A stretch of DNA of 64,000 nt from Rhodamnia argentea (taxonomy: Eukaryota; Streptophyta; Magnoliopsida; Myrtales; Myrtaceae): assembly GCF_020921035.1 (NCBI RefSeq), contig NC_063150.1:5084001-5148000 (forward strand), given 5' to 3'. This document shows positions 10,871 to 23,588 of the stretch, piece by piece (position 1 is the first letter of the stretch; every line of letters starts with the position of its first letter). The position numbers were made by a program, and so were the translations under genes. The notes under the pieces are model-generated. The model ran no database searches and was not told the origin of the DNA. It worked only from the letters and a program-made list of their open reading frames with translations.

Positions 10871-13800
10871 TCCTCACATTCAGTTGGGACAAATCAATTG
10901 CACAAACAAAAGAAATTGTTGCCCTGGTTTTCATATTCTTTTGCAGACCCAATAACAAGCTATGAGTGTAGTTATATGTATTACTCCTTGTACTTGTATT
11001 AGAAATTAACATTAAAGGACATCCAGCAGGTCAGTGATTGATCAATTTAGAGATCACGCAGCTTTAATTTTGGCTTTTCAAGAAAAATTTTATCAACCCA
11101 ATTCAACATCAAACTCCAATGAATACAGAGATTATTGTAAAGATATATTGCTCCATCTGTTCACTACATAGCAGAAGGACGAGGTTTTAAAAATAGACTA
11201 AAGTTATATTAGTTCGCTAAGCATAAATTGTAATAAGTGAATCAAGAGACGACAATGCACATAAAAGCACCACGGAAGACGAGTAAATATTAAACAAAGC
11301 ACACGCCACTCCAATTTGGCAAAAATTACAGAGAAAAATTTGTCTGAATCTCGATTTCTGATTCACTCACCAATCGAAGGGTAAGCATCATAATCAGTTC
11401 AAACAACGCAAAATCGACGATCATAATATCTAGATAGCCGCACACGTCGCATACTACAGACAGCGAAATGCACAGATGTAAGCATTCGAAAGCAGATCCA
11501 CTGGAGAGGGAGGAAGGGATGTGCAGTCGAGTGATGGAACGTATGAATCGAACGACAATTAGTATTGATCAGTTTTAGCAATAGGGTTTTGTTTTGGTTT
11601 TTTTTTTTTTAAAGGTCAAATGGGTTTTGTTTTTCCAAAAGGGGAAAAAGTAGACTTTTAATAATTATTTGAGGTAAAAAATGCAACCGGCCAAACATTC
11701 AAAATTTTCTCGAACGAGCTTTGGAGACCTAAAGCCCTTTGCAAAGCTGAATCAAACCCACCCGGTGAGTTTGGTTCGCCTTTTGAAAAATGTCTGTGGG
11801 AAAATGCAAAGTCTTTTAGGCTAAATGGATTTTTCGAAATTAAAAATGCATTGCAAAGTAACATGGGCTTGAATGCCGTTTATAATTTTGTAAATGATTT
11901 TTGCTATTTAAAATAACTCTTAAATCCCAGACGACTCCACCTGGGTCACGTGACCCGAGTGAGCTCAAGCGAGGCTGGCGGCTACTCACAGAGGCCTTCG
12001 CTGGCAAAAAAATTAAGATTTTCGAGAACATTTTCAAAAAAACCATAAGCATTTAAACGTGCCCGAAATGAACGTCAAAAAGCAGATTGTGTCACTTTTC
12101 TAATATTCTAGGGTTATTTTTGCTACTCACTGAACTCCGCCACTTCATGCATGTCTAGTTAGCCAGAAAAGCATGATCATAGATCAATCCACCCTTAAGG
12201 GTAGCTCATTTATAAATGAAACCCAAGCTTTTAGTGAAAATTGGACCTCCAATTGTTCTAATAGTTTTGTAATGAAAAGCAAATTACTTATTAAAACCCA
12301 CGAATCCCTTCATATCATTCTATATTAAGTGTGGGTAGGTCCCTTACATTTATTGTAATTTACTTTCAATTCATCCCAAGAATGCTCATACCTTACATGT
12401 AGTTATTTAACATAATGAGTCATAATTCATCCATAATTGTATCGTGGAAACTCGTTTCTAACATTTGATTAGTAATATTTATTATTTCACTACAAAATTC
12501 GAAATCTAAAAATGTAGTTGAGCGAGGGAAAAATTGGGAGTAAAAAAATTATAGTTGCATTCTAATAATTCAACTTTTTCAAAGTTCCTCCAGACCTGCC
12601 TTAGACTAGAGGCCTTTAGAAATGCAATTGCATTTTTCCAAAATTTTAAAAAAAAAAAAAAACTAAAGACCATTTGCATTTGGCCAAAGGACTATAGAGT
12701 CCGCTGCTGCAACAACCAAGCACGGGGCTAATGGCGACCTTCAACGTCGCTGGCCTAGTTGTGGTTGCCGCCGACCCTACTCGATCTCAGGTTGGGGATG
12801 ATTCAAGCCATCGATCTTGAATTGAACCTAACGCGAGGCTCAAGCTTAAGCCAGGCCTCCGAGATCGCCTCTTGTTCTCATTGGCGTAGAAAAATTTGGG
12901 GAGAGAGGTGGGTTTTTTTAGGGGGGGAGCCGGCGGCGGGAAGGGAGGTTGCCTAAGACGACGAGCAAGGGGGATGGAGAGGGGTGACCGCCGCACTCAA
13001 CGGGCGGCGACATTGGCTGGCTCAAGAAGATGACGTGTGGATAATGTGCAACAAACGGTGGTTGGTTGGTGGCCGGTTTGATTAGGTTAGGTGAGAGAAA
13101 GATGAAAGACAATTTTTTTTTTTTTTATTATTGAAATGCTTGTTGGGCACTTGGCACAAATCCAATTGTCCTCTAATTGGAGACAATGGCTATCACGGTC
13201 CAGGGCTGATTAGCCTTGGTCATAGGACCCTGCAACATTTGACGAGTCGATTTATTGCGCCAACTCTCTCTGTTCTACCCTATTATCCGTACTATGGGAT
13301 GCTTCATTCACGATTGATTGTATTGTACCACATCTCCTTTGAACTCGAGCATTACGTGTTTCTTGAAGGGCATGAGTTTGGATTGAACACAATAATTAGT
13401 TAAGGTCTGCCGTGGACTACTTAGTGCAAGGCTGGTTAACCCTGCCCATAGAACATCAATCACATGATATTACATAACTAATCCTTAAATTTTGACCCGA
13501 TAGACAATGTGTTCCATAAACTTTTAAATTTGTCCAATATGATCTTTGAACTTTTATCTCAATACGCAACGTGATCCTCGAACTTTTAATTTACTCAATA
13601 TGGCCTTTGAAATTTTGATACATGTTTGATGTAATCTTTGAACTGTGTGAAAGTATACATGTTGTCCTTGATTTTAAATTAATTGACTATATTGAACATT
13701 TTCATATAGTTCATCAAGCGCATTAAATATGTATTAAAAATCTAGGGATCACATTGAAAAAATTTAAATTTCAAGGAGTACAATGAATAATAGGATAAAA

Positions 13801-13900
13801 TTAACTGATCTCATTATAAAAATTAAAAGTTTAAGGATCTATATTAAGCTAAAGTTTTGATTAACAAAAAAAAAGGCAGAGAAAAAAAGCCGCCCTAACA
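10871..13900. other. Gene-free intergenic stretch
   Basis: No reading frame with recognisable protein features was found on either strand. The part from 12,700 to 13,080 is GC-richer but its frames look random. From 13,470 to 13,860 the sequence is AT-rich and repeats words such as GATC(T/C)TTGAACTTTT several times, resembling the subterminal parts of the MITEs elsewhere in the window, though clear inverted ends could not be set. Confidence 0.6.
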
Positions 13901-13960
13901 AAATGGGCCTATGATTAAGACTCCAATATCGATTCGGCCCAATAAATTGGGCCCACGTTT
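13900..13960 (+). promoter_or_regulatory. Cluster of site II motifs upstream of the tRNA ligase gene
   Basis: Three motifs lie close together: ATGGGCCTA near 13,904, CGGCCCAA near 13,937 and TTGGGCCCA near 13,948. TGGGCC/GGCCCA elements are bound by TCP factors and are common in plant genes for translation and cell growth. They sit about 400 bp before the start codon, in the expected promoter zone. Confidence 0.45.
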
Positions 13961-14351
13961 AGCCGCAAAACGGGCGTCTTCTCTCTCCCTCCCCCTTACA
14001 CTTTCCTCCTCGGCAAGTCGCGCTCGAAAACGCAGCGTATCCCCAACCTCGAAGAACACGAATAAGTACCTTAACCACCTCCCTCCTCCTTCCTCTCCTC
14101 TCTCGCGCCATCTTTCGTCTCTCTGCGGATCACCGTCATCTGATGTCGAAGCTCGGAAACAATCCCTTTCCTTCTCCTCCAACCTCTCCCATGTCTCCCT
14201 CGCTCCCCCAAGCAAAGCATCCCCCGCGGCTTCTATATCACCCCAATGCCTCCTCCGACCGTCCGTGTAATCGCTCTCGCTCAATACGCTCTGCGATCTC
14301 GGTCTTTCCGTCTCGACTCGATTCCTTGCTTTCCTCGTTTGACGCTACGAT

Positions 14352-17300
14352 ATGGCCTCCGACGAAGCAGCTCCAGCTCCGGTACCGGTTCCCACACCGG
14401 TTCCAGCTCCAGCAGCCGTCGATTCGGTGGCCCCGTGGAAGTACTCGAACCGAGTGTTGTTGCGGACTGTGTTAGAGAGAAGCGATGGTGGATTGGGGCT
14501 GGCTGGGGAGAGGCTAGTGGTTGGAGGCTGGGTGAAGTCCTCCAAGGAGGAGAAGAAGGAAGCGCCGGCTCCGGCTCTGGCTCCGGCGGCCAAGACTGAG
14601 GCTGGCGTGGCAGAGCATAAGGACGTGAGCTGCGTGGAATTGTTTTTCACACTCCGATACCTCTCTTTAGGTCGATCATGAAGGTGTTCAGTGGAAGCAG
14701 CCGTCCTACTCAACACAGGATCGAAGCTGGCGTCGCTAAGCAACAGCCGCCGCCACCACCGTCGCCACCGCCTTCCATTGCCTTTCTGCAAATTAGCGAT
14801 GGCTCTTGCGTCGCGAGCTTGCTGGTATAAGAGCGTTTTTTTTTTTTTAAAGTTCATTTTATGCGAGATTGCTGTCAATTCATTACAGGTTTAATGAGAA
14901 AGTAAATGAAGGTTTAAATTGCCCAACTCTTGATGCCATGCTATGAATGACTGAGTGAATTCTTATGAATACTTGGGTTCAGAGACATACTTGTTTAGGC
15001 AGCAGGAGGCCTCTAGGCTGGATGACTAGGAATTAGGAGGTATTCTTATTTAGGTGTCCTCCTCCTTTGACACTGAAAGAGAAAGATTGATTTGACATGA
15101 TAGGATAGGCTTGAATGTGTAAGACCTTTTGAGTGAGTCGTGACTATTCGATAAGGTTGTACTGGTGAATAGTGTTGAAATGGTTTCTTGTTGATTTGTC
15201 ATGTTCGTAGTGGTTATTGGATCAATGGTAGAAATGGAAGCTTTTGGCTAAAACTCCTACTCTTTTGGCTATATAAGATACAAGTCAATTACTGTATCCT
15301 AATTATATATGCCTTATGGTGACCTTCCTTCTTATACGATGTTTAAGGTAGAGGTAGACTCCTCAACAGCACCACCCAGTCCGGCTTCCTCCCCCTATTG
15401 GGACATGTGTGTTGGTCGAAGGCACATTGAAGCGGCCTGAAACACAAGGCAAGCACACCATTGGGCTTAAAGCAGAAAAAATTCTTCACATTGGGACTGT
15501 AGATCATGACAGTTACATATTATCAAAGAAGCGACTGCCTTTGGAAGCTTTGAGAAACAGCTTGCAGTTTCGACCTCGTACAACCACGGTAAATTTCCTT
15601 TGTTGATTCGGTATTAGTAGTTTAAAGCAGCAGTTGAAGAATCTGGTGCTTCTTTTGAGGAGATTTTACCTATTCTGTAGGGGAAATAAGAGGATCCTCA
15701 CGTTTAATTTCAGATACTTACCAAACTTTCAGGCTATTTTACGAACAGAAAAAGATTATTCGACCAAACTTTGCTAACAACTTAATGGAAATGTTTCTCG
15801 CTCATGCAGGTGGCATCCTGTTATGCGGATACGAAGTGCCCTCACTTTTGCTACTCACACATTCTTTCACGATAATGGTTTCCTCAATGTGCAAGTACCA
15901 ATCATCACAAGTACAGATAGTGAAGGATCTAGCCAAAAGTTCCATGTAAATGTCCTTCCCAGGAAAACAGTACCGAAGAGGGATCAAACTGTCAAGAAGG
16001 AGAGTGCTGATGTGAGTCTTGATGCCATAAAGGCTGCTGCAAGGGAGAAAAGTAAGCTAGTTGATGAACTCAAGAGAACTGAAAGCAATAAGGAAGCACT
16101 TGTTGCTGCCCTTCAGGATTTAAAGAAAACAGATGAGCTAGCATCACAACTAGAAGCCACTGAAAAATTGAAGTCAGGAGCTCCTATGAAGGCCAAAGAA
16201 AGGAAATTCTTTGAAGATTTCTTTCCAAATGAGACTTACCTAACGGTTTCTGGTCGGTTACATCTGGAAAGTTATGCCTGTGCCTTGGGACAGGTTTACT
16301 CTTTTGGACCCAGATTTCGAGCAGATACAACAGAATCACCTAAACTGGTTGCAGAGATGTGGATGGTTGAGGTTGAAATTGCATTCTCCAAGTTAGAGGT
16401 AATAACTTCTAATTTCCTGCTATCAATATATTCCCTCCTGTCACTTCACATTAAACCACAGCTGTTTCATACATGCATGAGCATATTGAATGATTCACTG
16501 TAAGGGCAACTCATTGTATTTGTTCTCAATAGAAAATTTGATGCATAAATAAACTAAGGCTGCAGCCAGCTTTTTCCGATATCTTGATTTCTAAATATAT
16601 TCACAGTCGCTGTCTTTCTTGGAAGTTCTTATTAGTATATTGCAGTATGCACATCTGTGTTTATTGGCTTGGACAATTAGATCCGGGATCGCCTATTGAC
16701 TACGTTAACTGTGTTTTCTGTAATCTCCTCTGAGGATCTTTAATCTATGTCCAAGGATAATTAGGTGAAGGTAAGTGAGAGGGCTGCCTCCATTCTTCAT
16801 TCTCCGTTTGATCTCATCCTGCCTTGTGATTATTTAGGATGTCATGGACTGCGCCGATGATTTTTTGAAATTCTCCTGCAAGTGGATCCTGGATAATTGT
16901 GCTGAAGACATGAAATTTGTTGCTAAACGAATCGACAAAGCAAGCATAGATCTCCTTCAATCGGTACTGTCAAAACCATCTGTGAAGATCACCTACAGGG
17001 AAGCAGTGGAGGCTTTGACAAAGGTTAGTCTACGCCTCATCATTTTATTTGTCAGATTGCCATTACATGTCAAGAATGTTCTGATTTTGCTTCCAGGCCA
17101 TGGATAATAAGGAAATGAAAATTGAAGGTGGTGTTGCTCTAACAGCAGAACATCTCAGGTACTGTAGATAGTGGCAAGAATATAGACCTGTCAATTACCT
17201 TGGAAAGGATCTTTCTTTTCCCGTGAAATGTAGCTCCTATTTATCTTCTAACAGCTATTTGGCGGATGAGCTTTATAAGAGCCCTGTGATCATCTACAAT

Positions 17301-17988
17301 TATCCAAAAGAAGCGAAGCCCTTTTATGTACGCCTAAATGATGATGGAGAGACAGTGGCTGCTTTTGATATGGTTCTTCCAAAGGTAAGGTGTTGCTTTT
17401 CCTTTCATGTTTAATTTTGTTAATTCGAATTCATGTAAGAAAAGAGATTCCAGTGCTCTGGTTCAAGAATTAATACCCCTGGTCCTAAATCTGTTTTGTG
17501 CATCTTGTTTGTAGGTCGGAAAACTTCTGACAGGTAGCCAAAGTGAGGAACGAATTGATTCACTGACCAAAAGGTGGGTTACCCGATCTGCTGTCTTTTT
17601 TGACCAGTAGATTATGGCAATTTATCCGAAGTTCTTTGAATCCAGTATGTCAAATATCAAATTAGATGGATAGTTCTGGGAAAAGATTTAGCTGGCTAGT
17701 GCATGAGATTATCATAGCTTATTGGTTTTACTAACTCCGCAAAATTGTGCTGCTTTACCCATATAAGAAACATGAGATACTGCTGGCGTTATCATAAATT
17801 GCAGGATGAAAGAAAGGGGAGTGCCACAGGAGCAGCATGGGTGGTACTTGGATCTTCGGAGGCATGGAACCGTCATACATTCGGGGTTCAGTTTTGGTTT
17901 CGACCTAATGGTCCTGTTTGCCACCGGTCTCACAGATGTCAGGGAGGTTATCCCCTTCCCCAGAAGTTTTAGCAAAGCCGATTGTTGA
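14352..17988 (+). CDS. NS2: Asparagine--tRNA ligase, cytoplasmic, NS2 (SYNC2) type; three apparent frameshifts
   Basis: Class II aminoacyl-tRNA synthetase homolog, in its family charging tRNA-Asn in the cytosol. Exons by frame and splice sites: 14352-14824, 15354-15588, 15810-16398, 16838-17023, 17097-17158, 17255-17384, 17515-17573, 17804-17988. The N-terminus is Ala/Pro-rich, followed by an OB-fold region with GTCVLVEGTLKRP. Exon 3 holds a Lys-rich helical insert (DVSLDAIKAAAREKSK..) typical of plant cytoplasmic AsnRS, then motif 2, FRADTTESPKLVAEMWMVE. The last exon has motif 3 as GFSFGFDLMVLFATG, where active enzymes have G-x-G-x-E-R. The frame shifts at the T5 run 14643-14647, near 15375-15390 and at 15818-15822. 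The second shift vanishes if the acceptor is 15357 instead of 15353. All other junctions are clean, so this is either a young pseudogene or intact with sequence errors. Confidence 0.88.
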
Positions 17989-18956
17989 AAGACACACGAT
18001 TTGGATGGATCGTTGTACAGGTTTACCTGGAAAAAAAGGGGAAAAGAAAGAAGAAAAGGGATAGTTGTGCCGTAAACGGCCCTTTGGAGGTCGCAAGACA
18101 CTCGTATTGCACCGTAACAATTTGTTCTTTATTCTTTGCAACAAATAACCCGAGGTAAGGGAGACTCGGGAGATATCACAGATGTACAGTATTTAAAGGG
18201 AGATAACAGGGGATGTATGCATTTGTTTCTTGACGTCTGCATACTTCTCTGCATATATTAATACCATTGTCTACCGTTCTTGGGTCCAAGTCAAAGATCG
18301 ATACGCGTTGGAAAATTATGCGCTCAGGTAGTCTTATCTTTGATGATTTGGGTTTCTGCCCTTCGGCTTCGGGTTTTTCGCGTTGGTTGGCCTCATTCGA
18401 ATCGTACAGTGCCATATCCACGATCATAAACTGAACAACCCGCTGATGAGCTAGATCGGTTCCGCTGCTTCTCGTATTCGCTGACCAAAATCTGCTAGCT
18501 GATATGTGGATGGGAGGATTACATTGAATGATAGAATAAGGAAAACGCTTTAGACCATCGTGTGGACCGGGACCGAGACCAAAAGCGAGGCGACATTTAA
18601 CCCAATCCAAAAAGGACTTACAAAATTACAAAAAGGCGAAGGAAAAATCTGTTTCCGAATCGGTACGAAACTACGTTTACACGACTTTCGATGCATTAGA
18701 CGATGCTCCTTTTTAGTAACTTACCGGTTAGGAAGGCGGACAAAACATTATGACATAAATCTAAAATAGAAAAATGATCGTTCCATAAATTAGCAACGAA
18801 AGGGAAAAAGGGGCGGGGGGGCGGGGGATCATTTATTTGATCGAGCCGGTGTCATATTGCTATTAGTCAAATACAAAGATGGTTCTTCATAAATTAACAA
18901 CGAAAAAGAGAATATTTATCAAGTACTCTAAAAATATAATTTTTTTCAATTAAAAA
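17989..18956. other. 3' flank of the tRNA ligase gene and intergenic sequence
   Basis: The first roughly 200 bp are probably the 3' untranslated region. The rest holds no recognisable gene. A 144-codon open frame on the minus strand (18176-18610) shows no family features. A short G-run (GGGGCGGGGGGGCGGGGG) lies near 18,810. Confidence 0.5.
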
Positions 18957-20110
18957 TAGAGGTGTCAATATGGGTCCATGGACCCATTTTTACCCATATT
19001 TTGACTAAATGGGTTCTATAGACGTTTTTAACTTTTAGAAGGCTATTAAAAATGGGTCACTAAAATTGAATCTAAATCTAATGGGTTAAAAATGGGTTAC
19101 ACATAAAACCCACATAGAACTCATTTTCGACTCATCAAAAGATTAAGCCATCGTTGTACTTGGATCGGGTCACGAGCCACCCACCACCATTGCCCTTCCA
19201 ACGATTGTCGCCCACCCACCACCACCCACCTCTGCTGCTTCCCGCCGCCGCCGCCCACCTGTCGTTGCCGCCGCCATCGTCCTCCGCCCTCCAGTAATGT
19301 ACTTGAGCTTAATTCATCCGGGCAACGAGATTTTCCGCAAAACAAGTTTCCCAAGAGGGGGACACAATCAAGAGGAGAAGTGACCTCGGCGAGCAAATGC
19401 ACACATCCAATTCCGAGTGAGATTGGAGGCGGGGAAGCCGTCTCGGAACGAATCCGCATTGCTTTCGAGACGCAGCTCTACGACGGGCTATGCAAAATTC
19501 CAAGTCCAACTTTTAGAATTTTGCTTCCCGGCTCGAAAAAGCTTGGAGTCTTTTATTCGTGAACTCGTTGGTTTGTGAAGATTTAGCTCTCTTCGCATCC
19601 ATAATTTGGTCGGGTTCCATTCGTAATAGAAGGTACTACTTCATCTACACATCGTCTACTCCTGCTTTCGTGGTCGCAGGATGATGCCCTCGTGTTTGCT
19701 TCCGGTTCTCTCTCTTTTCTGGCTTTCATCGAAGCTCGAGAGCTCACAAGCCGCAATGGACAATGAAATCAAAGCGGTTTTTTTTCTTTTTTCTTTTTTT
19801 TTTTTCGGGGAGGAAGCAATGCATGACTTCGTGTCACTGTGCAGCCATTCGACCCTCCACCACCAAGATCCAAGACAGCCTCCGCCGCAAGGTACGCTCC
19901 ATCACTTCTCTATCTCCTCCAATAATGTGCCCTGTGTTTCGATGGTCAAACTTTGTCGGAATCGGGCGGTGGGCCACAGTGGTAACGATGGGTAGCGGGC
20001 AAAGGTGGCGAGCCACGGTGGCGGCGGCGGGCGGAGGTAGGCGATGGCGGCGGCGGGGGGAGGGGGTGGGTGTATGAATTTTATCTTGGTGTGTTTCGAT
20101 AAAATGTGCC

Positions 20111-20221
20111 CGATGAAAAACATAAACATCATCATCTTTTTCAGATTACATCATCTCTATATATATACCGAGAGCATTAGGGCTCACTAATTATGGAAAA
20201 GACTAAACTACCCTTTCAACA
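20111..20221 (-). repeat. 3' LTR of the nested Copia element
   Basis: The 111-bp repeat matches 23478-23588 with only a few substitutions, including C/T near 20,169 and A/G near 20,205. It is very short for a Copia LTR. Its inner end is canonical (TG on the element strand), but its outer end reads CG where CA is expected. Confidence 0.85.
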
Positions 20222-20236
20222 CTCCCCCTCAAGTTG
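20222..20236 (-). other. Polypurine tract of the Copia element
   Basis: The minus strand reads CAACTTGAGGGGGAG immediately before the 3' LTR, a typical plus-strand primer tract. The frame coming from integrase closes within it. Confidence 0.75.
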
Positions 20237-23200
20237 GGGCATAAACATCAAAAAGCCCTAACTTGTTACACAAAGTAATTACTCTACTTGCCCGCAATGA
20301 CGTTGATAACTCGGGCATACTTGCCAAGGGAATAGGTGGTAGTGGAGCCATAGTCGAAGACAAAACATCTTCGGAAGAACCCGTCGTGGAGGAGTAATAT
20401 GACCGATCCTCGAAAAAGGTTACATCTGTTGAGACATACAACCGCCGACTAACTGGATTATAACATTTATACCCTTTTTGAGTTCGAAAATACCCAAGAA
20501 ACACACACTTGTCAGCCCGTGGATCGAGCTTATCATGACTAGGAGTAAGACGATGTACAAAACAAACACACCCAAACACACGAAGTGGTAAAGTGAAAAG
20601 TAGACTTGTAGGATGGATAGTGGAGAAAGGTATGTCCCCATGAAGCACCGAGGATGGAAGGCAATTTATGAGATAGCATGTTGTAAGTACAGCATGCCCC
20701 CAATACATTTTGAGGAGGTTCATATGAAAAAGAAGGCAACAAGCCACATCCAGGAGATGACGATTTTTTCATTCAGCCACCCCATTCTGTTAGGGGGTAT
20801 AGGAACAAGAAGTTTGATGCAAAATCCCATGAGATATAAGAAATGATTGAAAACCGGAGGAAACAGCCATATATTCTTTGGCATTATCAGAACGCAAACA
20901 TTTAATAGAAACATGATATTGATTGAGAATTTCAAAGTAAAACATACGGAAACAAGAAAAAACTTCAGTTCGATCTTTTATTAAATAAAACCACGTCATT
21001 CGGGAATAATCATCCACAAATGTAATGAAATTCTTATAACCAGACATGTCACTAATACGACACGGTCCCCAAACATCGGAATGAACCAACTCAAAAGGAC
21101 TTAACACACGACGCTAGACACGAGAAGGGAACGATACTCGATGGTGTTTGTCAAATTGGCAAGCATCACACTGTATAGGACTCATAGATTTTGAAAGCGG
21201 TGAAAAATGACGAAGAATGTCGGGTGGTGGATGACCCATACGGCAATGCATCTGAAATAAGTCGGAAGTAGTTTTCTTCTGAGCGACCGCAGCGATAAGA
21301 TCTTTGTTCGGGATAGTACAGTCCATTGGACTCATATCCGCCACCAATCATCCGTCCCGTCCTCGGATCCTGAAAGACACAATGAGTGGAAGTAAACGTT
21401 ACAGAACAATTCAAATCTTTAGTGAGAGAACTAACAGAGAGTAAGTTATATGGGAAAGTTGGCAAATGGTAAACAGATGAAAGAGTAAGAGAGGGACCCA
21501 AGGTTGTATTCCCTTGACTAATGATATAGGATTGTGAACCATTAGCAAGTGTAACGGAACTAGGTGACATAAAGGTAATACCGGATAATAACTTAAAATT
21601 ATCGGTCATATGATTTGTGGCACCATAGTCGATGACCCAAGAAGTGGGTGCAAATGACAATAAACAAGATGGACTACCCGAAGAAGTCCGTGCCAAAGTA
21701 GCAATAGCAATAGAGGAATCCACCACCTGGTTGGGACGCACTAAGGACTCGTACTCGGAGTGAATCAGCATAATGGTACTGGGTAACTCCCGTGACCGAT
21801 CAACCACCTTCCGTACTAGAGATTCTACTGCTTCGGCATAAGCAGCCCATGGACGAAGCTCGGGATGTAGAGTATAGCAATAAGGCTCGGTATGGCCGGC
21901 TCACTAACAATGGTTGCAATAACGAGAACTTCCAGCACCTCTACCACCATCTCGGCCACGACCTAGTGAAAAGACAAACCTGCCACGGCCCGAGAACCAC
22001 GCCCCCGGCCTCCACAACCACCCGAAGGCTGAGAGACCATAGCACTCACTACAGGTACCGATGATACCGAGTCGGGCACACATCGAAGGACTCGAGAAAA
22101 AACCTCATCTACCGATGGAAGAGTACCCCGGGAGATAATTTGTTGTTGGAGAGAAGAATGAGAAGGACCAAGCCCTCGGAGAAATAACACAACTCTCATA
22201 TCTTGTTGACACTTGGTTAACTCTCTAATGTCGTTAGTGGCAAGCAAATAAGTATCTAGTTTCTCACAAAGGGTAGTAAACCTAGAATAGTAATCAGATG
22301 CAGACATGTCTCCAATACGTAGGTCAAATAGCTCCTCCCACACATCACAAACACGGGTCATATTATTATGACCTGAAAACATAAGAGCACATTTGTCCCA
22401 AATAGCTTTGGCTGATGTATACCGCATAAACCGAGGACTAATCTTGGAATCCATAGTATTCCATAACAATGTCCTAATAGCGCCAATCATCTTCCTTTGT
22501 TTTATCCGTAGGTGGAGATGAAGTCAGATAACTCAATTGTTTGGTGGCTAAAAGATATGTTTCAACTACCATAGACCAAGAAGGGTAATTGGTCCCATCG
22601 AGCTTAACAGAGGTCAACTTCAAATTAGTGAGACTTGTATCTGTGTTTCCAGAATTTCCAGCCATAACTCAATAATAACATAAAAGTGAACTTAACAGAA
22701 GTTTCCACCTTGTGCACGAAACGTAATAATTACCACCAATTACCACCAGACACAACAGCTCATCAGAACAGAAGCTCAAATCAACATAGGGCATTAACAA
22801 ACCCAATAATCTACCATAGCGAGTAAACTTCAACACCAAGCAGGAACCTTAGTTCAGTAGTATCCCACATTTGGTATTTCTTATTCGGTTACTTTTCATC
22901 AACCACCAAGAACAATTCTGGTTGGACAATTCAACCTCCACGATTCGGTTACTTCTGAACTGAGGATAGTGGACAAAATAGAGGACAGGATAGTTTGAGG
23001 AAAGTTTCTGGTTGATGAAGCACTATCACGGTACAGTTTCTTCTTTCTCTTGTGGGATTTCCCTTTTTTTTAAAAAAAATTTATGTAGCAGCCACCATGG
23101 AACACCATTCAAAGAATGTCACCAGAACCATCAACATTGATCTTTTGACACCACGCTCAACAGGGGAGAACCGAGAAATTACCCAAGGGCATTAACATTA

Positions 23201-23460
23201 AGAGAAGTAACCGCCAACTCGTGCTTGATCTCTCTCTGTTCAATTCTTGCCCTGTGCTTTAGAGAGCCACAATGTAGGGACTCGTGCGAGACCAGCGACG
23301 GCACCAAGCATTGGGCAACACTGGTCAATGATGCTTCGTCGGATCTGGATGTTAAGGATTTGGGTGTCGAGCACTAGGGTGGCGTTGGGCAACGCCGGCC
23401 GCTCTGTATCTAGGGTTTTTTTTTTTTTAATTGAAAGTGGAGAAGGATTTTGGTGACGAT

Positions 23461-23477
23461 CGTAGGCTCTGATACCA
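23461..23477 (-). other. Primer-binding site of the Copia element (initiator tRNA-Met)
   Basis: On the minus strand the bases just inside the 5' LTR read TGGTATCAGAGCCTACG. TGGTATCAGAGC is the usual plant Copia primer site, complementary to the 3' end of initiator methionine tRNA. Confidence 0.88.
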
Positions 23478-23588
23478 TGATGAAAAACATAAACATCATC
23501 ATCTTTTTCAGATTACATCATCTCTATATATATACTGAGAGCATTAGGGCTCACTAATTATGGAAAAGACTGAACTACCCTTTCAACG
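23478..23588 (-). repeat. 5' LTR of the nested Copia element
   Basis: This is the partner of 20111-20221, also 111 bp. Its inner end, next to the primer site, is canonical CA. Its outer end reads CG in place of TG. The near-identity of the two LTRs suggests a fairly recent insertion compared with the surrounding relics. Confidence 0.85.

Larger units (their letters stand above)
20111..23588 (-). mobile_element. Ty1/Copia LTR retrotransposon, degenerate, lacking reverse transcriptase
   Basis: Read on the minus strand this is LTR, primer site, gag, protease, integrase, polypurine tract, LTR. Gag spans about 22665-21960 (starting MAGNSGNTDTSLTNLKLTSVKLDGTNYPSW) and is followed by a zinc knuckle, C-x2-C-x4-H-x4-C (near 21,920-21,880). 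The protease motif is DYGATNH instead of DSGATNH. The integrase has an HHCC-like segment (H-C-R-M-G-H .. C-D-A-C), HSDVWGP, VDDYSR and DNAKEY. Stop codons interrupt the knuckle, the region near 21,110 and the block after YTP near 20,790, and a frameshift lies near 21,300. The integrase-side frame ends at 20229, directly beside the polypurine tract, so all of RT and RNase H is missing. The 5-bp duplication GTGCC flanks it (20106-20110, 23589-23593). It cannot move on its own. Confidence 0.88.

Noticed and set aside
14626..14670. A 45-base intron (GTGAGC..TTTAG) that might repair the exon 1 frameshift
   Set aside because: It is too short for a plant intron and would not restore the MKVFSG frame.
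14345..14878. Long minus-strand frame across the first tRNA ligase exon
   Set aside because: It is the shadow of a GC- and Ala/Pro-rich coding exon; the sense strand gives the recognisable protein.
18176..18610. Open frame of 144 codons on the minus strand after the tRNA ligase gene
   Set aside because: No domain, signal or family pattern is visible, and it overlaps the likely 3' untranslated region of the ligase gene. It could be chance.
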